A stretch of DNA of 64,000 nt, taken from Mycolicibacterium xanthum (GTDB lineage Bacteria; Actinomycetota; Actinomycetes; Mycobacteriales; Mycobacteriaceae). The notes beneath the pieces are model-generated. The model made no database searches and was not told the DNA's origin. It saw only the letters and a program-made list of their open reading frames with translations. Position 1 is the first letter of the stretch. Each line of letters starts with the position of its first letter. Where the stretch lies: positions 1 to 64,000 of the forward strand of contig NZ_JAIFZS010000020.1 in the NCBI RefSeq assembly GCF_019710635.1, written 5' to 3'. A program made the translations under genes and the position numbers. Below are positions 1-7,859 of this stretch, piece by piece.

Positions 1-72
1 CTAGAGGCTGTCGCCGCCAAAGCACGCCGCCACGAAGAAGAACTCCGAAAAATCCGGTCCCAACGAAACTGA
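1..72 (+). CDS. C-terminal end of an unidentified protein (partial)
   Basis: An open frame enters from the left edge and ends at a TGA at 70-72, giving 23 residues ending in HEEELRKIRSQRN. The tail is strongly charged and probably helical. It runs toward the truncated IS3 OrfA on the other strand, so it may belong to the same decayed mobile-element zone. Family cannot be assigned from this fragment, and it could be a chance frame. Confidence 0.3.
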   Translation, partial: LEAVAAKARRHEEELRKIRSQRN

Positions 73-106
73 GAAACCCAGCACTGACGGCATAGCTGAT
101 AGCCGA

Positions 107-388
107 TTAGCCGGATAACCACAGGACCACTGATCGCTTGAGGACATCACGCTCCATGCGTAGCTCGGCGTTCTCGCTGCGCAGGCGTTTGAGCTCCTCA
201 AGATCATCCTTGGATAGCTCCCCACGACCCTCCCGGGCCTCGCGGTCCTGGGCCACCCAGTTGCCCAGCGTGCCCTCATGCATCCCCAGGTCGCGTGCCA
301 CCGCGGCGATCGACTTACCCGTCTCACGCACGATCCGCACAGCCCCCTCACGGAACTCCCGGTCGTACTTCTTCCGTTTCTCTGACAT
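107..388 (-). mobile_element. IS3-family transposase OrfA, truncated
   Basis: The 93-residue product starts MSEKRKKYDREFREGAVRIV and has the N-terminal helix-turn-helix of IS3/IS911 OrfA (about residues 10-50, with SIAAVARDLGMHEGTLGNWV). A charged leucine-zipper-like segment follows (ELKRLRSENAELRMERDVLK). A good AAGGAG ribosome site precedes the ATG. The protein stops at RSVVLWLSG, where family members continue for a few more residues into the frameshift region, and no OrfB (DDE integrase) follows. It is therefore a remnant that cannot transpose alone. It lies in the junk-rich strip left of the tRNA-Ala att copy. Confidence 0.8.
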
Positions 389-428
389 CGCTACTCCTTA
401 TAGCTGATGCCTCCACGGTCTCGGGGGA

Positions 429-626
429 ATGTCAGCCCGCGAGATCCGCGAGGACCGCGCCCGCGCCCAGGAGTTGGACCGCCGAGCAACGGAGAAGGCA
501 CACGAGTACGCGCTCTGGCTCACCACCTACGGCGTTCCTGTACGCGACATCGCGACCTTGCTCGACGTTTCACCACAGAGATTCAGCCAACTCGCCAACA
601 CACAACACCGCCCCGAGAAGGGATAG
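429..626 (+). CDS. Small helix-turn-helix protein
   Basis: A 65-residue protein. The first half (REIREDRARAQELDRRATEK) is a charged helix. The second half contains a probable HTH, YGVPVRDIATLLDVSPQRFSQL, in which VRDIATLLDVS is helix-turn and PQRFSQL the recognition helix. An in-frame stop lies just upstream at 405-407, so this ATG is the first available start, but no convincing ribosome site precedes it. The IS3 fragment begins 40 bp upstream, so the gene may have lost its natural 5' end. It resembles small DNA-binding or antitoxin-like proteins of actinobacteria, but no partner toxin is visible. Confidence 0.5.
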   Translation: MSAREIREDRARAQELDRRATEKAHEYALWLTTYGVPVRDIATLLDVSPQRFSQLANTQHRPEKG

Positions 627-637
627 CATCCTGGCGC

Positions 638-769
638 ATTGGGAAATCTGGGGGGATCATCCACGCAGCAGTGGTTGCAGTGGCCGCGCCGGCGTTGAGT
701 GGCTGCGGCAGCTGGGGTGGCACCACGACGACCAGGACGCTCACGTCACCGCCCGGTCAGACCCGATCT
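638..769 (+). pseudogene. Lipoprotein N-terminus remnant
   Basis: This frame reads as a lipoprotein export signal, with a hydrophobic stretch IIHAAVVAVAAPALSGC (lipobox ALSGC), then the low-complexity GSWGGTTTTRTLTSPPGQT typical of mycobacterial lipoprotein linkers. There is no proper start codon upstream and the sense is lost after about 770. It looks like a decapitated and truncated lipoprotein gene. It overlaps the end of an opposite-strand frame (741-1010), so at most one of the two is meaningful over the shared bases. Confidence 0.35.
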
Positions 770-1010
770 TCGTCCCGAAGGACAGCGCGCCGACGATGCA
801 GCCGGCCAGGAAGCTGTGCTTGTTGGCGATGGTCTTGCCGGACTTGCCGACGGCGATCCATCCGGCGACGTCGTCGCGGGATGGATCGGTCAGAGGGATG
901 GTCCCGGTGGTGGGGGCGATGTCGTTGTTGATGTAGGAGCGGTAGATGCTGCGGTGATGACTAGCGTGTGATGACGCGCAATGTGAAGATTGTTTGGTCA
1001 TTGTTTGCAC
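741..1010 (-). CDS. Hypothetical protein, possibly a fragment
   Basis: An 89-residue frame. The N-terminal 30 residues (His/Ser-rich) look like chance translation. The remainder, from YINNDIAPTTGTIPLTDPSR through VAGWIAVGKSGKTIANKHSF and LAGCIVGALSFGTKIGS, reads like genuine protein. I do not recognise the family. No ribosome site stands out. Position between an IS3 remnant and a tRNA-derived att copy suggests it is leftover cargo of an integrated element. It could be non-coding. Confidence 0.35.
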   Translation of the reverse strand: MQTMTKQSSHCASSHASHHRSIYRSYINNDIAPTTGTIPLTDPSRDDVAGWIAVGKSGKTIANKHSFLAGCIVGALSFGTKIGSDRAVT

Positions 1011-1029
1011 TGTTCAAACCGTTTTCATC

Positions 1030-1053
1030 GTGGAGCTAAGGGGATTCGAACCC
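1030..1053. repeat. att-like duplicate of the tRNA-Ala 3' end
   Basis: Twenty-four bases are identical to 2763-2786, which is the 3' end (acceptor strand and T-arm) of the tRNA-Ala gene plus one flanking base. Identity stops abruptly on both sides. Duplication of a tRNA 3' end at a distance is the usual scar of tyrosine-recombinase integration, one copy being attL and the other attR. Here the two copies bracket 1.7 kb holding one ATPase gene. No integrase gene is visible in the window. Confidence 0.7.
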
Positions 1054-1231
1054 TGTGGCCGGGATGCCTGAAAAGCCTGTTGGGCCCTGCAAATGCAGAA
1101 GAGGCTCAACCTGAGAAGACGTCAGAGAACGCGAATTTACCTGGGGACTCGCGAGACTTGTTGACGGCGCCAACACCAAATCCGTGCAGCTCTGGCGGTA
1201 GGAAGCGCGGGCGTGGGCCACTCCTCGCCGG

Positions 1232-2494
1232 CTACGGCCCTAGTGCCGAAACCGGCACGACGTGAACGCCGTCGGCCCGTCTTCCGCCACCACCGGTCGC
1301 AGTCACGACGACGAGCGCGGAGGGCCTGCCGTGCTTTGAGTCATCCACGTTGTCCGCGAAGTCCAGCAGCGCGTTCGCCGCCCCGTCGATGACATCCTGA
1401 TCGCCGGTCAGTTTCACCTCGAATGCGGCCCAACCGTCGGATGTGTCGACGATCGCGTCGACCTCCTTTCGGCCATGAGACTCACGCCATGAGTAGACCG
1501 CGCCCCCGAGGGGTTGCGCATAGATGCGAAGGTCACGGACTGCCATCGCCTCGAAGTGGAACCCGGCTGCCTCTAGATCCGCGAGCAGATCCCGCGATCC
1601 GACCTTGAGTGCGGCGGTGCCCAGCGACGGATCGACGAAGTAGCGGACGGGCGCCTCACGCAGTTCGGTGCGCGAACGCATGTGTGGCTTCCACGCCGGA
1701 GAGTTCTCGGTCAGCTTGAGACGGTCAAGCGCATCGAGATAGGAGTTCACCGTCTCCTTTGCGGGGGCCCTGTGATCGTCACCGGCGATGTCTGCGCCCA
1801 GTGTGGTGACTTTGATCGCTGTTCCGACGGATCTACCCAGCGATGCGAGTGCACGGCGAAGTCGGTCCGGACTGCGCTTGCCGGTACCGAGATCAGGGAT
1901 GTCTACGTCGACGATCTGCGCAAGGTAGTCGGCAAGCCATCTGCGCGCACTGCGCTCGGAATGATCGAGCAACACCGGCCATCCGCCGATGACGATCCGC
2001 TCCATAAGGCCTGGGACCGTCATCGCGGTTCGCTTCGCCTTCTGGCTTTCGCCGCGCAGCAGAGCTGCCAGCGAAACCTCACCCGTGGAATGGCCAGATT
2101 CGAACAGGCTCATCGGCCGCATCCGGAGCGTGCCTATCCGACCCGCACCAGAGTGCAATTCACGCTCATACCTCGGAGTCGCGGATCCGGTGAGGATGTA
2201 CATGCCACGGCGGCGCAGATCATCGACATGCCGCCGTACCTGGTCCCATATCTCAGGCGCGCGCTGCCACTCATCGAAAAGGATTGGCGTCTCCTGGTCG
2301 AACAATTCGTCCGGGTTTAGCCCGAGGAGCGCCCGCGCATTCGGATCGGTGTCAAAGCGGACTGAACTCCTCGCCCGCTGGAGAGCTGTTTCTGTCTTGC
2401 CGCAACCCTTCGGCCCATCGATGAGGACCGCCCCGATCGAGGCCAGCCGCTCGGTTAGCTCCGCGTCGACGACGCGAGCGCGATAGTCGAACAT
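1232..2494 (-). CDS. AAA_14/DUF4143-family ATPase
   Basis: A 420-residue protein. The Walker A motif GPKGCGKT is at residues 27-34, the Walker B-like PILFDEWQ near 95, and a sensor-like YILTGSAT follows. The C-terminal half is DUF4143, and near residues 345-370 it has GRKEVDAIVD...AAFEVK, the E/D...E-x-K pattern of PD-(D/E)XK nuclease-like folds found in this family. Members are widespread in mobile DNA and have poorly defined roles; some are suspected defence or toxin-like ATPases. The gene is the only cargo between the two tRNA-derived repeats. Four regularly spaced repeats lie directly upstream of its ATG and may be its operator. The gene looks intact. Confidence 0.85.
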   Translation of the reverse strand: MFDYRARVVDAELTERLASIGAVLIDGPKGCGKTETALQRARSSVRFDTDPNARALLGLNPDELFDQETPILFDEWQRAPEIWDQVRRHVDDLRRRGMYILTGSATPRYERELHSGAGRIGTLRMRPMSLFESGHSTGEVSLAALLRGESQKAKRTAMTVPGLMERIVIGGWPVLLDHSERSARRWLADYLAQIVDVDIPDLGTGKRSPDRLRRALASLGRSVGTAIKVTTLGADIAGDDHRAPAKETVNSYLDALDRLKLTENSPAWKPHMRSRTELREAPVRYFVDPSLGTAALKVGSRDLLADLEAAGFHFEAMAVRDLRIYAQPLGGAVYSWRESHGRKEVDAIVDTSDGWAAFEVKLTGDQDVIDGAANALLDFADNVDDSKHGRPSALVVVTATGGGGRRADGVHVVPVSALGP

Positions 2495-2504
2495 CGCATC
2501 AGTC

Positions 2505-2588
2505 TACGTTTCCGACATCTGTGACTCGCCGTTTTCGACACATACTAATCGCTGTTTTCGACACAGCAGATTCGCCCATTTCGACATC
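2505..2588. repeat. Four 23-bp-spaced repeats (iteron-like)
   Basis: Four 15-base units start at 2505, 2528, 2551 and 2574, exactly 23 bp apart: TACGTTTCCGACATC, GCCGTTTTCGACACA, GCTGTTTTCGACACA and GCCCATTTCGACATC. The shared core is TTTCGACA (TGTCGAAA on the other strand). The block starts 10 bp upstream of the ATG of the minus-strand ATPase gene, where an operator would act. The alternative is a set of transposase-binding sites from the end of an IS21-, Tn7- or Mu-like element, which typically carry repeated TGTCG-type sites. Confidence 0.7.
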
Positions 2589-2763
2589 CGGAACGCCCCT
2601 TGGCTTCGATACGTCGCCCCTCCACCACGCACGAGTCGTGTCCCCACACCTGAATGTGGCGATGAACGAACGCCTCTTCAGCCGTCAAAATTCGATCTGC
2701 TGGCTTCATGCAGCAAATGCCAATAGCAGCAATAGCGCATGGTCAGAGATGCGTTCAAGAAAG

Positions 2764-2836
2764 TGGAGCTAAGGGGATTCGAACCCCTGACCCCCACACT
2801 GCCAGTGTGGTGCGCTACCAACTGCGCCATAGCCCC
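2764..2836 (-). tRNA. tRNA-Ala (anticodon GGC)
   Basis: The minus strand folds as a full cloverleaf: acceptor GGGGCTA/TAGCTCC with the G3-U70 wobble pair that identifies alanine tRNAs, D-arm with GTTGGTAGC, anticodon stem CCACA/TGTGG around the loop CTGGCAG (anticodon GGC), and T-arm GGGTTCGAATCC. The discriminator base is A and CCA is not encoded. The 3' end is the insertion target marked by the duplicate at 1030-1053. The gene itself remains intact. Confidence 0.95.
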
Positions 2837-2892
2837 TGAAGTTGTGCTCATCGAAGCTACACCACGAGTGGTTGCCGTCCCAAAATCGCTGG

Positions 2893-4164
2893 TCACGGCA
2901 CTTCACCACCGGCCTCTGGGCCCAACGGACGGGCCTCCGTATGCTCCGCGAACGTGCGCTGCCGGGTCTCCGGGGCGAACATCCAGCCCACCGCGGCGAG
3001 CGCCAGGATCACCCCGCTGACCAGGAACGCCGACCCGAACGAGGCCCGCTGGGCGATCTGTCCCACCGCCAGCGATCCGACGATCGACCCGAAGTCGGCC
3101 ATCATCTGGAACGTCGCGACCGCGGTCCCACCGCGCGACTTGTTGCCGACGACGTCGGCCACCGCCGCCTGCTGGGGCGCGACGAAGACACCGGTGGATG
3201 CGCCCGCCACATAGGCGGCCACCAGGAACATCGGCAGCGACGTCGTCAGCCCGACCACCGCGGTCGCGGCCGCGGCCGCCGTCAGCCCGAAGATCAGCAG
3301 CTTGCGGCGCCCGACCCGGTCGGACAGATGGCCGCTGGGGATGACGACCGAGATGTTGCCCACCGCGAACGCCGCGAGCGCAAACCCGGCGACGCCGGCC
3401 CCGCGGCCGAGCACCTCGACGACGAACAGCGGCACCAGCGCGATGCGCAGACCGAAGGCCGCCCACCCGGTGGCGAAGTTGGAGAACAGTGCGGCCCGGT
3501 AGGCCCGATGTCGCAGCACCGTGCGCACCGACACCGAATCGCCGGGCTGATCGTCGGGCGCCACCACGGTGGAATGGCGCAGGCTGACGAACACCACCGT
3601 GGCGGCGACCAGCAGTGCGGCGCCGTAGATGACGAACGGCGCCGAGAGCCCGAAGCCCGCCGTCAGGCTGCCCAGCACCGGGCCGGCCACCGAGCCGAAC
3701 AGGAATCCCGACGAGAACAGCCCCGCCACCCGTCCGCGGGCATCCGGCGGCGAGATCCGGATCATCAAGCCCAGCGACGACACCGTGAACATCGCCGACC
3801 CCAGGCCGCCGAGCGAGCGGAACAACAACAGCTGCCAGTAACTCTGCGCGAACGCGCACGCCCCCGTCGACAGCGCCACGATCAACAACCCGCTGATGTA
3901 GACCCGCCGCTCCCCCAACCGCTGCACCAGCAGGCCGGCCCCCGGCGCACCGACGAGCCGCATGACCGCGAAAGCGGTGATGACGAACGTCGCCGCGCTG
4001 ATGCTGACCCCGAAGTGGCGGGCGAACTGCGGCAGCACCGGGGCCACCACGCCGTAGCCGAGCGCCACCACGACGTTGGCGGCGACCAGCAGCCACACCT
4101 CTCGCGGCAGCGACTGTTTGGCGCCCGGCGGTGTCGAACAGTCGCCCTCTGCGGGCGAACTCAC
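2893..4164 (-). CDS. MFS transporter
   Basis: A 423-residue protein with twelve predicted membrane helices. Major facilitator hallmarks are the loop after helix 2 (LVQRLGERRVYISG) and its pseudo-repeat in the second half (LSDRVGRRKLLIFG), which is the better match to the classic G-x-L-a-D-r-x-G-r-r-x-l motif. It is a single-polypeptide proton-linked exporter by family; the substrate cannot be read from sequence. The start is GTG, placed directly at the edge of a 17-bp tandem repeat that separates it from the pgm stop codon. It lies downstream of pgm on the same strand and may be co-transcribed with it. Confidence 0.9.
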   Translation of the reverse strand: MSSPAEGDCSTPPGAKQSLPREVWLLVAANVVVALGYGVVAPVLPQFARHFGVSISAATFVITAFAVMRLVGAPGAGLLVQRLGERRVYISGLLIVALSTGACAFAQSYWQLLLFRSLGGLGSAMFTVSSLGLMIRISPPDARGRVAGLFSSGFLFGSVAGPVLGSLTAGFGLSAPFVIYGAALLVAATVVFVSLRHSTVVAPDDQPGDSVSVRTVLRHRAYRAALFSNFATGWAAFGLRIALVPLFVVEVLGRGAGVAGFALAAFAVGNISVVIPSGHLSDRVGRRKLLIFGLTAAAAATAVVGLTTSLPMFLVAAYVAGASTGVFVAPQQAAVADVVGNKSRGGTAVATFQMMADFGSIVGSLAVGQIAQRASFGSAFLVSGVILALAAVGWMFAPETRQRTFAEHTEARPLGPEAGGEVP

Positions 4165-4213
4165 GAGATGACCGGCCTCACGAGATGACCGGCCTCACGA
4201 AATGACCGGCCTC
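4163..4213. repeat. 17-bp tandem repeat, three copies
   Basis: The units are ACGAGATGACCGGCCTC twice and ACGAAATGACCGGCCTC once, at 4163, 4180 and 4197. The block spans the junction between the pgm stop (4212-4214) and the MFS GTG start (4162-4164), both on the minus strand. Copy-number change here would alter the spacing between the two genes without touching either product. Confidence 0.85.
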
Positions 4214-5879
4214 AAGAAATCACCTTTGTCACCACTTCACGCGCCGCGTCCTGCACCTCGGCGAGATGTTCGGGACCACGGAACGACTCGGCGTAGATCT
4301 TGTAGACGTCCTCGGTACCCGACGGCCGCGCGGCGAACCAGGCGTTCTCGGTGGTGACCTTCAGCCCGCCCAGCGGCGCACCGTTGCCCGGCGCTGCGGT
4401 CAACTTGGCGGTGATCGGCTCGCCGGCCAGTTCGGTAGCGGAGACCTGCTCGGGCGAGAGCTTGGCCAGCCGCGCCTTCTGGTCGCGGTTGGCCGGCGCG
4501 TCGATGCGCGCATAGGTTGGCGCACCGTACTTCTCGGCGAGCTCGGCGTAACGCTGCGACGGCGTCGACCCGGTCACCGCGAGGATCTCCGAGGCCAGCA
4601 GCGAAAGGATGATGCCGTCCTTGTCGGTGGTCCACACCGAGCCGTCGCGGCGCAGGAACGACGCGCCGGCACTCTCCTCGCCGCCGAAGCCGATGGTGCC
4701 GCCGATCAGCCCGTCGACGAACCACTTGAAACCGACCGGCACCTCGACGAGCTTGCGGCCGAGCCCGGCCACCACCCGGTCGATGATCGACGAGCTGACG
4801 GCCGTCTTACCGACCGCGGTGCCGGCTGCCCAGTCGGGACGGTTGGCGAACAGGTAGTCGATCGCCACCGCGAGGTAGTGGTTTGGGTTGAGCAGACCGC
4901 CGTCGGGGGTGACGATGCCGTGCCGATCGGCGTCGGCGTCGTTGCCGGTGGCGATCTGGTAGGCCCCAGGGTCGCCGTTCACTTTTTCAAGTAGCCCAGC
5001 CATCGCGTTGGGCGAGCTGCAGTCCATCCGGATCTTGCCGTCGGTGTCGAGCGTCATGAATCGCCACGTCGCATCGACCAGCGGGTTGACCACGGTCAGC
5101 TCGAGGCTGTGCCGTTCGGCGATCGCGGCCCAGTAGTCGACGCTGGCGCCGCCGAGCGGGTCGGCGCCGATCCGGATGCCCTGCGCCCGGATCGCGTGGA
5201 TGTCGACGACGTTGGGCAGGTCGGCCACGTACTCGTCCAGGTAGTCATGGCGCTGCGCGGTGCCCAGCGCCCGCGCCAGCGGAATCCGCTTGACCGCCCT
5301 GAGGTCATCGCGCAGGATCTCGTTGGCCCGTTTGGCGATGACGGAGGTGGCGTCGGTGTCGGCGGGCCCGCCGTTGGGTGGGTTGTACTTGAACCCGCCG
5401 TCGCGGGGTGGGTTGTGCGACGGGGTGACGACGATCCCGTCCGCGAGGGCACGGTCCCCGCCACCCGAGGAGGACAAGAGTCCCCGATTGAACGCCAGGA
5501 TCGCGTGGCTCACCGCCGGGGTCGGGGTGTAGCGATCCGCCGAATCGATCATCGCAACGACGTCGTTGGCCGCCAGCACCTCCAGAGCCGACACCCAGGC
5601 CGGCTCCGAGAGCGCGTGGGTGTCGCGACCGATGAACAGCGGACCCGTGGTGCCCTGCGCGGCCCGGTACTCGACGATGGCCTGCGTGGTGGCCAGGATG
5701 TGCGCCTCGTTGAACGCCGTGTCCAGGCTGGAGCCGCGGTGCCCGGACGTGCCGAACGCCACCTGCTGGTCGACGTTGTCCGGGTCGGGCACGGCGGTGT
5801 AGTAGGCCGTCACCACCGCCGCTACATCGATGAGGTCTTCGGGTTTCGCCGGCTGACCGGCTCGGGGATTTGCCGCCAT
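4212..5879 (-). CDS. pgm: Phosphoglucomutase
   Basis: 555 residues counting from [16 protein letters not shown]; an upstream in-frame ATG at 5933 would add an 18-residue Arg/Cys-containing tail unlike the family, so it was not chosen. It interconverts glucose 1-phosphate and glucose 6-phosphate, feeding UDP-/ADP-glucose, trehalose and glycogen synthesis. The phosphoserine loop is [12 protein letters not shown], the metal-binding loop [12 protein letters not shown], the sugar-binding loop GFGGEESAG and the phosphate-binding [10 protein letters not shown]. It belongs to the alpha-D-phosphohexomutase superfamily and is close in size to M. tuberculosis PgmA. It is divergent from the crcB genes. 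Confidence 0.95.
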   Translation of the reverse strand: MAANPRAGQPAKPEDLIDVAAVVTAYYTAVPDPDNVDQQVAFGTSGHRGSSLDTAFNEAHILATTQAIVEYRAAQGTTGPLFIGRDTHALSEPAWVSALEVLAANDVVAMIDSADRYTPTPAVSHAILAFNRGLLSSSGGGDRALADGIVVTPSHNPPRDGGFKYNPPNGGPADTDATSVIAKRANEILRDDLRAVKRIPLARALGTAQRHDYLDEYVADLPNVVDIHAIRAQGIRIGADPLGGASVDYWAAIAERHSLELTVVNPLVDATWRFMTLDTDGKIRMDCSSPNAMAGLLEKVNGDPGAYQIATGNDADADRHGIVTPDGGLLNPNHYLAVAIDYLFANRPDWAAGTAVGKTAVSSSIIDRVVAGLGRKLVEVPVGFKWFVDGLIGGTIGFGGEESAGASFLRRDGSVWTTDKDGIILSLLASEILAVTGSTPSQRYAELAEKYGAPTYARIDAPANRDQKARLAKLSPEQVSATELAGEPITAKLTAAPGNGAPLGGLKVTTENAWFAARPSGTEDVYKIYAESFRGPEHLAEVQDAAREVVTKVIS

Positions 5880-5950
5880 GGCGTCGATTCTGCTACGTCC
5901 GGCCCGCGCACAGAACACCGGAAGGTGTTGCATTCGGCATACTCTCCGTC

Positions 5951-6346
5951 ATGGCCCAAGACCGGCGAGAACTGGCCGCGGTTTTCGCCGGTGGAGCGCT
6001 GGGCACCGCGCTGCGGGTCGGATTCGAGGAACTCGCCGCACCGGACCCGGGCCACTGGCCGTGGCCCACGTTCACCGTCAACATCGTCGGCGCGTTCCTG
6101 CTCGGCATGTTCGTCACCCGCCTGCTGGAACGGCTTCCGCTGTCCAGCTACCGGCGACCATTCCTGGGCACCGGGCTGTGCGGCGGGCTGACCACGTTCT
6201 CCACCATGCAGGTCGAGACCCTGGCGATGATCGAGCACGGGCACTACGGTCTGGCCGCCGGCTACATCGGCGCCAGCCTGCTGCTCGGCCTGGCCGCGGT
6301 CTACCTCGCCACAGCGATGGTGCGCCAGGTGCGGGTGCGCCGATGA
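5951..6346 (+). CDS. crcB: Fluoride channel subunit CrcB/Fluc (first)
   Basis: 131 residues from [15 protein letters not shown], with four membrane helices. Fluc signatures are [11 protein letters not shown] in helix 2 and [13 protein letters not shown], whose TTFST forms the Phe/Thr fluoride track. Fluc channels are antiparallel dimers that passively export F-. Actinobacteria often encode two homologous subunits that heterodimerise, as here. A CATACT -10-like sequence sits 8 bp before the ATG, consistent with a leaderless transcript, so longer upstream starts were rejected. The stop overlaps the next ATG (ATGA). No fluoride riboswitch could be recognised upstream. Confidence 0.92.
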   Translation: MAQDRRELAAVFAGGALGTALRVGFEELAAPDPGHWPWPTFTVNIVGAFLLGMFVTRLLERLPLSSYRRPFLGTGLCGGLTTFSTMQVETLAMIEHGHYGLAAGYIGASLLLGLAAVYLATAMVRQVRVRR

Positions 6347-6711
6347 CCGCGGCGCTGAGCTGGCTGGGCGTGCTGGTGTGCGGCGGTCTGGGCTCGCTGC
6401 TGCGTTTCACGGTGGACAGGGCCGTGTCGCGGCGCACGGCCCAGCGCTTCCCGTTGGGCACCATGGTGGTCAACGTCACCGGCGCGCTGCTGCTGGGATT
6501 CGTCGCGGGGCTGGTGCTGAATCCGCACCTGGCGCTTCTGGCCGGTACGTCGTTCGTCGGCGCCTACACGACGTTCTCCACCTGGATGCTGGAGACCCAC
6601 CGGTTGAGCGAGGAACGCCAGCTCTGGCCGGCGCTGGCCAACATCGTCGTCAGCCTGGCGCTGGGGATCGCCGCGGCGGTGCTCGGCCAGTCGATCGCGG
6701 GGCTCCTGTGA
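6343..6711 (+). CDS. crcB: Fluoride channel subunit CrcB/Fluc (second)
   Basis: 122 residues and four helices. Motifs are [13 protein letters not shown] and [14 protein letters not shown], matching the equivalent positions of the first subunit. It is translationally coupled to the first subunit by a 4-bp ATGA overlap, as expected for stoichiometric production of heterodimer partners. Its own stop TGA (6709-6711) lies inside the first unit of a 27-bp duplication that also provides alternative GTG starts for the following DUF190 gene. Confidence 0.92.
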   Translation: MTAALSWLGVLVCGGLGSLLRFTVDRAVSRRTAQRFPLGTMVVNVTGALLLGFVAGLVLNPHLALLAGTSFVGAYTTFSTWMLETHRLSEERQLWPALANIVVSLALGIAAAVLGQSIAGLL

Positions 6712-6766
6712 GCCGAGCGAACAATCAGACTCCTGTGAGCCGAGCGAACGATCAGACTCCTGTGAG
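6703..6766 (+). repeat. 27-bp in-frame tandem repeat at a translation start
   Basis: Two full 27-bp units (6703-6729 and 6730-6756, one mismatch) and a partial third begin with CTCCTGTGAG. Each carries a GTG in the same frame, at 6708, 6735 and 6762, so the downstream DUF190 protein has three possible starts differing by nine residues (unit SRANNQTPV). The first unit also contains the crcB stop codon. The unit is a multiple of three, so copy-number changes would stay in frame. Confidence 0.85.
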
Positions 6767-7808
6767 CGAAACCGACACCGGCGGCGAAATCCTCACCCTG
6801 ACAGCCTATTTCGCCGAGCGGGAACGCCTGAACGGTCAGTTTCTCGCCGAGGAGATGCTGGGCCTGTTCGACAAGCGCGGCGTGGCCACCAGCATCATGC
6901 TGCGCGGCATCGCCAGCTTCGGGCCCGCGCACGTCGAGCGCAGCGACCGGTCGCTGAGCCTGTCCGAAGACCCATCGGTGACGATCACCGCGGTCGACAC
7001 CCCGGGCAGGATACTGCCACTCGCCGACGAGGTCGCCGCGCTGACCGGCCGCGGGATGATCACCCTCGAGCGCGGCCGACTGGTGCCCGCGGTGACCGCA
7101 GGCCAGCTCGGGGACAGCGTGCGGATGTCGCTCTACCTGGGCCGCAGGCAGCGGGTGGGCGGGGCACCCGGCTACGCCGCCGTCTGCGATCTGCTGCACC
7201 GCCTGGGTTTCGCATCTGCCGAGGTGTTTCTCGGTGTCGACGGAACGGTATCGGGCGACCGGCGCCGGGCGCGGTTCCTCAGCCGCAACGTCGATGTCCC
7301 GCTGATGCTGGTCGGCATCGGCTCGGCCGAGCAGGTGGAGGCGGCCGTCGCGCAGCTGCGCACCATGCTGCGCGACCCGCTGTTCGCCATCGAGCGGATC
7401 CTGCTGTGCAAGAACGAGGGACGATTCATCGCCGACCCGCACAGCCTGACGGGCGCCTACCTGAAGATGACGGTGCGCACCGACGAGGACTCCCGCCACG
7501 ACGGGCGGCCCGTGCACCGGGCGCTGGTCACTCGGCTGATGGACTCCGACCACGCCAGCGGCGCGACCGTGCTGCGGGCGATCTGGGGGTTCCACGGCGG
7601 ACAGCGCCCACACGGCGACCGGTTTCTGCAACTGGCGCGGCACGTGCCGGTGAGCACCGTGATCATCGACACCCCCGAGAACATCGCGGCGAGCTTCGCG
7701 ATCGTCGACGAGCTGACCGGCTCCGACGGGTTGGTGACCTGTGAGGTGGTGCCCGCAATGCTGGCGCTCAACCGCGGGAACAATGTCGGCGACCTGCGGC
7801 TGCGCTGA
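6762..7808 (+). CDS. Triple DUF190 (PII-like) protein, fluoride-channel associated
   Basis: 348 residues from the last of three in-frame GTG starts (MSETDTGGEILTL). I see three successive DUF190 domains at about 9-107, 120-218 and 232-335. Each has the Y-x...R/E start, a GAS/AEVFLG/AIWGFHG-type glycine loop, and an ending of the type VPLMLVGIGSAEQVEAAV or VSTVIIDTPENIAASF. DUF190 folds like PII signalling proteins and is commonly encoded beside crcB, suggesting a regulatory or ligand-binding role with the fluoride channel. A concatenated trimer would mimic the trimeric PII assembly in one chain. Choosing 6708 as start would add 18 residues. Confidence 0.88.
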   Translation: MSETDTGGEILTLTAYFAERERLNGQFLAEEMLGLFDKRGVATSIMLRGIASFGPAHVERSDRSLSLSEDPSVTITAVDTPGRILPLADEVAALTGRGMITLERGRLVPAVTAGQLGDSVRMSLYLGRRQRVGGAPGYAAVCDLLHRLGFASAEVFLGVDGTVSGDRRRARFLSRNVDVPLMLVGIGSAEQVEAAVAQLRTMLRDPLFAIERILLCKNEGRFIADPHSLTGAYLKMTVRTDEDSRHDGRPVHRALVTRLMDSDHASGATVLRAIWGFHGGQRPHGDRFLQLARHVPVSTVIIDTPENIAASFAIVDELTGSDGLVTCEVVPAMLALNRGNNVGDLRLR

Positions 7809-7859
7809 CGCGCCGGCCGTGCGCCTCACCCGCTCGGACGAACCCGGTTTCATCCACCG

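Noticed and set aside
1036-1221. 61-codon minus-strand frame ending in the att copy
   Set aside because: The C-terminal residues are translated from the duplicated tRNA sequence; there is no ribosome site or domain.
2842-4188. Long plus-strand frame opposite the MFS gene
   Set aside because: Its product is rich in Arg, Gln, His and Gly with no domains, typical of the antisense of a high-GC gene; the MFS frame has clear membrane helices.
5880-5950. Fluoride riboswitch before crcB
   Set aside because: The short divergent region lacks the conserved pseudoknot pattern, and a -10 lies almost at the start codon, leaving no room for a leader.
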